NCBI GenBank assembly: GCA_964629885.1 | Contig: CAZVRJ010000009.1 | Span: 6,414-70,413, forward strand | DNA length: 64,000 nt | Direction of reading: 5' to 3' | From: CAYWCV01 sp964629885 | GTDB lineage: Bacteria; Bacteroidota; Rhodothermia; Balneolales; CAYWCV01 | Part shown: positions 61,617-64,000 of the stretch, in pieces | Layout: each line of letters starts with the position of its first letter | Position numbering within the stretch: the first letter of the stretch is position 1 | Program-made: the position numbers and the translations under genes | The notes under the pieces: generated by a model | The model's database searches: none | What the model was told of the DNA's origin: nothing | What the model saw: the letters and a program-made list of their open reading frames with translations, nothing else

Positions 61617-62366
61617 ATGATCAAAAAAGAAATTGATCGGGTAGATCCCGATAGTTCGCTGCCATTGTACTTGCAAGCTGAACAAATTGTTAGAAGGCTT
61701 ATTGACGATCCAGATTATTCCGATGGGGTTAATCTTCTGCCGAATGAGTTAGAGCTCTCTGAGGCCATCGGTGTATCGCGAAGCACGATGCGCGAAGCTA
61801 TGAACAAGCTTGTGTTTGAGGGGCTTCTCGTTCGCAAGAAAGGTTTGGGCACCCGTGTTGCTGAGCGTCAGGTATTGACCAAGGCTAATCTCTGGTATGG
61901 CGACCCAAGCGAATTCTACGAATCGGACCTTCGCCCAGATGTTCTCGAGATCACAATAGGTTGGGAGAGAGCTCCGCGTCCTGTCTCGAAATTCTACGGT
62001 ATCCCCGAAAAGCGGTCTGTCATCAAGGTAGAACGTCTTATAGATTGTATCGGTTCGGCTAAAGTGTATGTCACCTCTTGGCTGAATCCGCGGGTTGGTC
62101 TCAGAAGCCACATGGACTTTGAGGGTTCATCCGTTTATGAGCTCTTAAAGCAAAGTGGTATTCGCTTAGGCAAGGCAGTGGAAGAGATATCTGCAAAAGT
62201 CCCTGAGCCCTGGGTCTATAAGAAGTTGGAGATCAAACCAGGCTCGATCGCCATCTTCCGTAGAAGGTTTGTTTATGATATCGAAGGCAAGCCGATCGAG
62301 TATCGTTTGGAAATCTACGATGCATCCAAGTTTGTGCTTAATTACGAGCTAGACGGACCACAGTAG
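61617..62366 (+). CDS. GntR-family regulator with UTRA domain (second copy)
   Basis: A 249-residue HutC-type regulator, similar in layout to the one at 37903. The winged helix spans about residues 14-82 (LPLYLQAEQIVRRLI, LPNELELSEAIGVSRSTMREAMNKLVFEGLLVRKKGLGTRV), and the UTRA domain lies at about 100-245, ending IEYRLEIYDASKFVLNYEL. The recognition-helix regions differ (SRSTMREAMN against SRNTVRQAMD), so the two probably bind related but different sites. It may control the plus-strand sugar operon, itself or the transporter downstream. Confidence 0.92.
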   Translation: MIKKEIDRVDPDSSLPLYLQAEQIVRRLIDDPDYSDGVNLLPNELELSEAIGVSRSTMREAMNKLVFEGLLVRKKGLGTRVAERQVLTKANLWYGDPSEFYESDLRPDVLEITIGWERAPRPVSKFYGIPEKRSVIKVERLIDCIGSAKVYVTSWLNPRVGLRSHMDFEGSSVYELLKQSGIRLGKAVEEISAKVPEPWVYKKLEIKPGSIAIFRRRFVYDIEGKPIEYRLEIYDASKFVLNYELDGPQ

Positions 62367-62439
62367 ACTTTCAGATAAAGTTTAAAAATTAGGTGCATAA
62401 TCTCTACTATTAGCTGAAACAACCATCAGCTAGTATTAG

Positions 62440-63837
62440 ATGATTACGCTGAAGTCCGTCGGATTCGTTGCTGGACCTTTGCTCGCCATTGTCGCTTGGG
62501 TGCTACCTGCGCCCGAAGGCATGTCTGATGTAGCGCATGCCGTTATGGTAGTAGGCATGTGGATGGCCATTTGGTGGATTACCGAGGCTATTCCCATTGG
62601 GGCTACGGCGCTTATCCCAATAGTAGCCTTCCCACTAATGGGAGTTGGAACTGTTGCACAAAACACAGCGCCGTATGCAAACCCCATCATTTATCTATTT
62701 TTGGGTGGGTTTCTACTTGCTGCTGCGCTTGAAAGGAGCAATTTGCATCGCAGAATTGCCCTAAACGTTGTTTCGTTGGTTGGTTTTTCGGCCAACAGAC
62801 TCATTTTGGGGTTCTTGTTAGCTTCCGCTTTGCTGAGTATGTGGATCAGCAACACTGCAACAGCTTTGATGATGTTACCTATTGCGTTCACAGTGGGCAA
62901 GATGGGAAGTGGCGACACTGGTTCGAATCCCATGTTGGCAGGAATTTTATTAGCCGTCACGTACGGATGTAGCATCGGTGGTTTGGGAACACTGATTGGG
63001 ACACCTCCAAACGCCATAATGGCTGCTTATTTGCTTCAAGCACACGACATCCAAATGGGCTTTGGCGAGTGGATGGTAATTGGTGTTCCATTGGTTCTAG
63101 TTTCGCTACCTGTGTGCTATTTCGTGCTAAAATTCGTGTTGAAGACAAATACGTATATGGCCGATAGCACTGTCGAGGCGCAGTTGATTACCAGAATAAA
63201 CGAGCTTGGCAGATGGTCGCCCTCTGAAAAACGTGTTTTTATCGTTTTTGCCTCCACAGCTGTTTGCTGGATGTTCCAGCCAAAACTTGCCGAGATCATT
63301 CCAGGTCTTACCGACACCGGGATCGCCATCATTGGGGCCATTTTTATGTTTTTGTTGCCCGACAACAAGGGTGGAAAACTTCTTATGTGGAACGATGCAG
63401 AGAAGATACCATGGGGTATTTTATTACTTTTCGGTGGCGGATTAAGTTTGGCTGATGCAGTACAACGGTCTGAACTGGCTGTTTGGATGGGAGCACAGAT
63501 GTCGGGATTGGGATCTGTACCACTGCCAGTTTTAATACTCTTGGTTTCGTTGATGGTCATCTTTTTGACCGAAATAACCAGTAATACGGCTACGGCGGCG
63601 GCTCTTCTTCCTGTTATGGGTGCCCTATCCGTTTCGCTCGGGTATGGCCCGTTAACATTGGTGATACCAGCTGCATTGGCTGCTAGTTGTGCCTTCATGT
63701 TGCCGGTCGCCACACCGCCTAATGCCATCGTTTATGCAACCGGACGGCTGCGTCAATCCGACATGGTTCGGGCGGGTTTCTGGCTGAATATTGCCATGGC
63801 GGTCATAATCACTATTTTTATGACAATCCAGATGTGA
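62440..63837 (+). CDS. SLC13/DASS-family sodium-coupled carboxylate transporter
   Basis: A 465-residue inner-membrane transporter with about eleven helices. It shows the two family SNT motifs, MWISNTATALMMLPIA near residue 135 and TEITSNTATAAALLPVMGAL near residue 380, as well as YLFLGGFLLAAALERSNLHRRIAL and GTPPNAIMAAYLLQ. DASS proteins move di- and tricarboxylates with sodium. Its substrate is open; being next to an acetyl-CoA-synthetase-like gene and the sugar-acid locus, it could handle an organic acid end product or substrate. Confidence 0.9.
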   Translation: MITLKSVGFVAGPLLAIVAWVLPAPEGMSDVAHAVMVVGMWMAIWWITEAIPIGATALIPIVAFPLMGVGTVAQNTAPYANPIIYLFLGGFLLAAALERSNLHRRIALNVVSLVGFSANRLILGFLLASALLSMWISNTATALMMLPIAFTVGKMGSGDTGSNPMLAGILLAVTYGCSIGGLGTLIGTPPNAIMAAYLLQAHDIQMGFGEWMVIGVPLVLVSLPVCYFVLKFVLKTNTYMADSTVEAQLITRINELGRWSPSEKRVFIVFASTAVCWMFQPKLAEIIPGLTDTGIAIIGAIFMFLLPDNKGGKLLMWNDAEKIPWGILLLFGGGLSLADAVQRSELAVWMGAQMSGLGSVPLPVLILLVSLMVIFLTEITSNTATAAALLPVMGALSVSLGYGPLTLVIPAALAASCAFMLPVATPPNAIVYATGRLRQSDMVRAGFWLNIAMAVIITIFMTIQM

Positions 63838-63905
63838 TCGACTTGGATTTTTGGCAAAATCGTCCCATACTACCACCCCATTCTAATAGCATTTGACGTT
63901 CCAAT

Positions 63906-64000
63906 ATGTGGCTGAACCTGAAATCATACGAAGAGTATAAACAAACCTACGACAAGAGTATCCAGGATCCCGAGGCATTCTGGGAGCACGAGGCAGGTAC
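63906..64000 (+). CDS. Acetyl-CoA synthetase-like protein (partial, first 31 codons)
   Basis: The reading frame from the ATG at 63906 gives MWLNLKSYEEYKQTYDKSIQ, then DPEAFWEHEAG, and leaves the window. The pattern Y..Y..S..DPE.FW is the N-terminal block of acetyl/propionyl-CoA synthetases (AMP-forming). Too little is present to define substrate or completeness. Confidence 0.65.
   Translation, partial: MWLNLKSYEEYKQTYDKSIQDPEAFWEHEAG

Noticed and set aside
63117..63728. 203-codon minus-strand frame opposite the SLC13 gene
   Set aside because: It is a shadow of the transporter's hydrophobic codons; no independent evidence.

Overview
The window reads as chromosomal DNA from a Gram-negative member of the Fibrobacteres-Chlorobi-Bacteroidetes group, most likely on the Chlorobi/Ignavibacteria/Kapabacteria side. 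The clues are a type IX secretion C-terminal sorting domain with the QNYPNPFNPST motif, a PorV/PorQ-family barrel, a carboxypeptidase-regulatory-like TonB receptor, a Bacteroides-type six-bladed propeller, YceI proteins beside an outer-membrane barrel, weak Shine-Dalgarno sequences and a base composition near 50% GC. The exact taxon is inference. Genes are tightly packed, and many neighbours overlap by 1-4 bases (ATGA, TGATG).

Layout. (1) 1-4895, minus strand: histidine operon hisG-hisD-hisC/hisB-hisH-hisA, with an unusual HisC-HisB fusion and hisA cut by the window edge; hisIE lies apart at 13743-14360. (2) 5203-21429: a mixed region with a small secreted Cys-containing protein, a propeller protein and a membrane protein, an M20 amidohydrolase, DinB, Pr6Pr, an OprO/P-like porin, an NTF2-like protein, a soluble PAS histidine kinase with a single-domain response regulator, a nitroreductase, an S9 peptidase diverging from a giant TolB-propeller amidohydrolase, and one unknown gene. 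(3) 21712-28497: tRNA-Ser(CGA) with a strong terminator, then a six-gene translationally coupled operon: PqqD-like protein, ATP-grasp ligase, PLP decarboxylase with a leader-peptide-like N-terminus, urea-transporter/M23 peptidase fusion, TPR-barrel protein and TPR protein. This is the best candidate in the window for an undescribed pathway. (4) 28567-31906: a lipoprotein and a YceI / outer-membrane barrel / YceI-like trio.

(5) 31985-62366: a roughly 30-kb carbohydrate locus bounded by two paralogous GntR/UTRA regulators. Its minus-strand arm (two SDRs, a glucarate-dehydratase-like enolase, an FAH-family hydrolase, an MBL hydrolase and a mutarotase-like protein) fits the non-phosphorylating oxidative route for L-rhamnose or L-fucose. 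Its plus-strand arm encodes an ABC sugar importer, a TonB receptor, a T9SS cargo protein, a PorV-family barrel, a secreted GH38 alpha-mannosidase, a lipobox protein with a T9SS domain, and a set of proteins without signal peptides (DUF4185, a six-hairpin glycosidase, an esterase, a ManA-like isomerase, a GH78 alpha-L-rhamnosidase) plus the ABC ATPase. The likely logic is: glycan binding and trimming outside the inner membrane, ABC uptake of oligosaccharides, cytoplasmic hydrolysis, and oxidation of rhamnose to pyruvate and lactate. (6) 62440-64000: a SLC13/DASS carboxylate transporter and the start of an acetyl-CoA-synthetase-like gene.

Short degenerate tandem arrays with 6-10 bp units (and one 45 bp duplication) sit in many intergenic gaps. 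The same units recur at distant sites, and a related repeat encodes part of the TonB receptor signal peptide.
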